DNA from: Desulfopila aestuarii DSM 18488
GTDB lineage: Bacteria; Desulfobacterota; Desulfobulbia; Desulfobulbales; Desulfocapsaceae
NCBI RefSeq assembly: GCF_900143695.1
Contig: NZ_FRFE01000011.1
Location: forward strand, 62,001 to 126,000
DNA: 64,000 bases
Direction of reading: 5' to 3'
Both the position numbers and the translations under genes were made by a program. The notes below the pieces were generated by a model that saw nothing but the letters and a program-made list of their open reading frames with translations, had not been told where the DNA came from and made no database searches. Below, in pieces: positions 63,438 to 64,000 of the stretch. The first letter of the stretch is position 1. Every line of letters starts with the position of its first letter.

Positions 63438-64000
63438 ATGGTGAGTGCCGACCCGAAGGCAGATTTTTCCGCCGGAGTGTTTCTTATAGACAAGCCAGTA
63501 GGCCCGACCTCCTTTGGGATTGTACGGCAGCTGCGCAAGCTTCTCGGTATTAAAAAAGTTGGCCATGCGGGAACCCTTGATCCTTTTGCCTCAGGCCTGT
63601 TAATTGTCTGTGCCGGCAGAGCTGCAACGAAAATGATCTCCTTATTCATGGATGGTGAAAAGGAATACCTGGCAACGCTCTGCCTTGGCAAGAAAACAAC
63701 TACTCTTGATCCTGAAGGTGAGCTTGTTGGAGAGACAGTTGTTGGTTTTCGTTCTGCGGCTGAAATAGAGAAATGTTTAGCAGGATTTCGCGGTGAGCAG
63801 ATGCAGAAGCCCCCTATGTATTCTGCATTGAAACATAAGGGCAAACCTCTCTACCACTATGCTCGTCAGGGAATTGAAATCGAGAAGGCCCCGCGTGCTA
63901 TCACCATTCGGGAACTCGTGCGTATAGATGGTAATGGTGATGTTGAGGGGGATTTTCCTGAACTGCGATTACGGGTGGTTTGCTCCAAGGGAACCTATAT
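63438..64000 (+). CDS. truB: tRNA pseudouridine-55 synthase (3' end outside window)
   Basis: Forms pseudouridine 55 in the T-loop of tRNA. About 187 residues are visible: DKPVGPTSFGIVRQLRK, the catalytic motif GHAGTLDPFASGLL with its Asp, KEYLATLCLGKKTTTLDPEG, and QKPPMYSALKHKGKPLY. The frame continues past base 64000. It follows nrnA by ten bases and closes the visible part of the operon; rpsO is expected next. Confidence 0.95.
   Translation, partial: MVSADPKADFSAGVFLIDKPVGPTSFGIVRQLRKLLGIKKVGHAGTLDPFASGLLIVCAGRAATKMISLFMDGEKEYLATLCLGKKTTTLDPEGELVGETVVGFRSAAEIEKCLAGFRGEQMQKPPMYSALKHKGKPLYHYARQGIEIEKAPRAITIRELVRIDGNGDVEGDFPELRLRVVCSKGTY

Noticed and set aside
1-64000. Search for CRISPR arrays, insertion sequences, phage genes and rRNA
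   Set aside because: No regularly spaced repeats, transposase or integrase motifs, or rRNA-like stretches were seen in either strand.

Overview
The window is a continuous piece of bacterial chromosome, densely packed with intact core and signalling genes. I saw no phage, transposase, CRISPR, rRNA or tRNA. The gene set points to a Gram-negative anaerobe of the Desulfobacterota, probably near Desulfobulbales: a three-gene ferredoxin-linked glutamate synthase, an NrfD-type membrane subunit, a DUF4080 radical SAM/B12 protein, TrmFO, FabL, tandem TatA, and lipoprotein signals with class A PBP and MutL. The taxonomic placement is an inference from gene content, not from a marker alignment.

Layout. 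Bases 1-15 kb hold mixed metabolism and envelope genes: a truncated MFS transporter, a methyltransferase, an EamA exporter, an orphan NrfD protein, a secreted cyclophilin-FKBP double isomerase, a very large M1 peptidase-ChaN-PDZ protein, a radical SAM/B12 protein, 3-phosphoglycerate dehydrogenase, a DUF362 protein, FabL enoyl-ACP reductase and Maf. Bases 15.9-29.4 kb form a same-strand signalling block rich in c-di-GMP parts: a HEAT/cNMP-like/PilZ protein, a primase-helicase-like protein, a PilB/GspE ATPase with two MshEN-type motifs, an HDOD protein overlapping it, a hybrid histidine kinase and a REC-PAS-GGDEF-EAL protein. Bases 29.5-33.4 kb (minus strand) carry trmFO, a 3D-domain lipoprotein and mutL; a class A penicillin-binding protein diverges from them.

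Bases 35.5-41.9 kb hold a cold-shock protein, an RRM protein, a PiT phosphate transporter with its DUF47 partner, an unusual P-loop/FHA/PPP-phosphatase fusion, and a divergent alkyltransferase gene. Bases 42.0-47.2 kb encode glutamate synthase as three proteins. Bases 47.5-49.3 kb hold an EF-hand-like acidic protein and two tatA genes. Bases 49.4-56.0 kb are a minus-strand run: topB, rsfS, thrC, purine nucleoside phosphorylase, MTA/SAH deaminase, tatA, tatA. Bases 56.5-64 kb are the classic rimP-nusA-rnpM-infB-rbfA-nrnA-truB operon, preceded by a strong promoter and a structured, terminator-ended leader.

The most interesting points are the P-loop/FHA/phosphatase fusion, the c-di-GMP block with its primase-helicase insertion, and the attenuator-like leader ahead of rimP with an 18-bp palindrome over its promoter.
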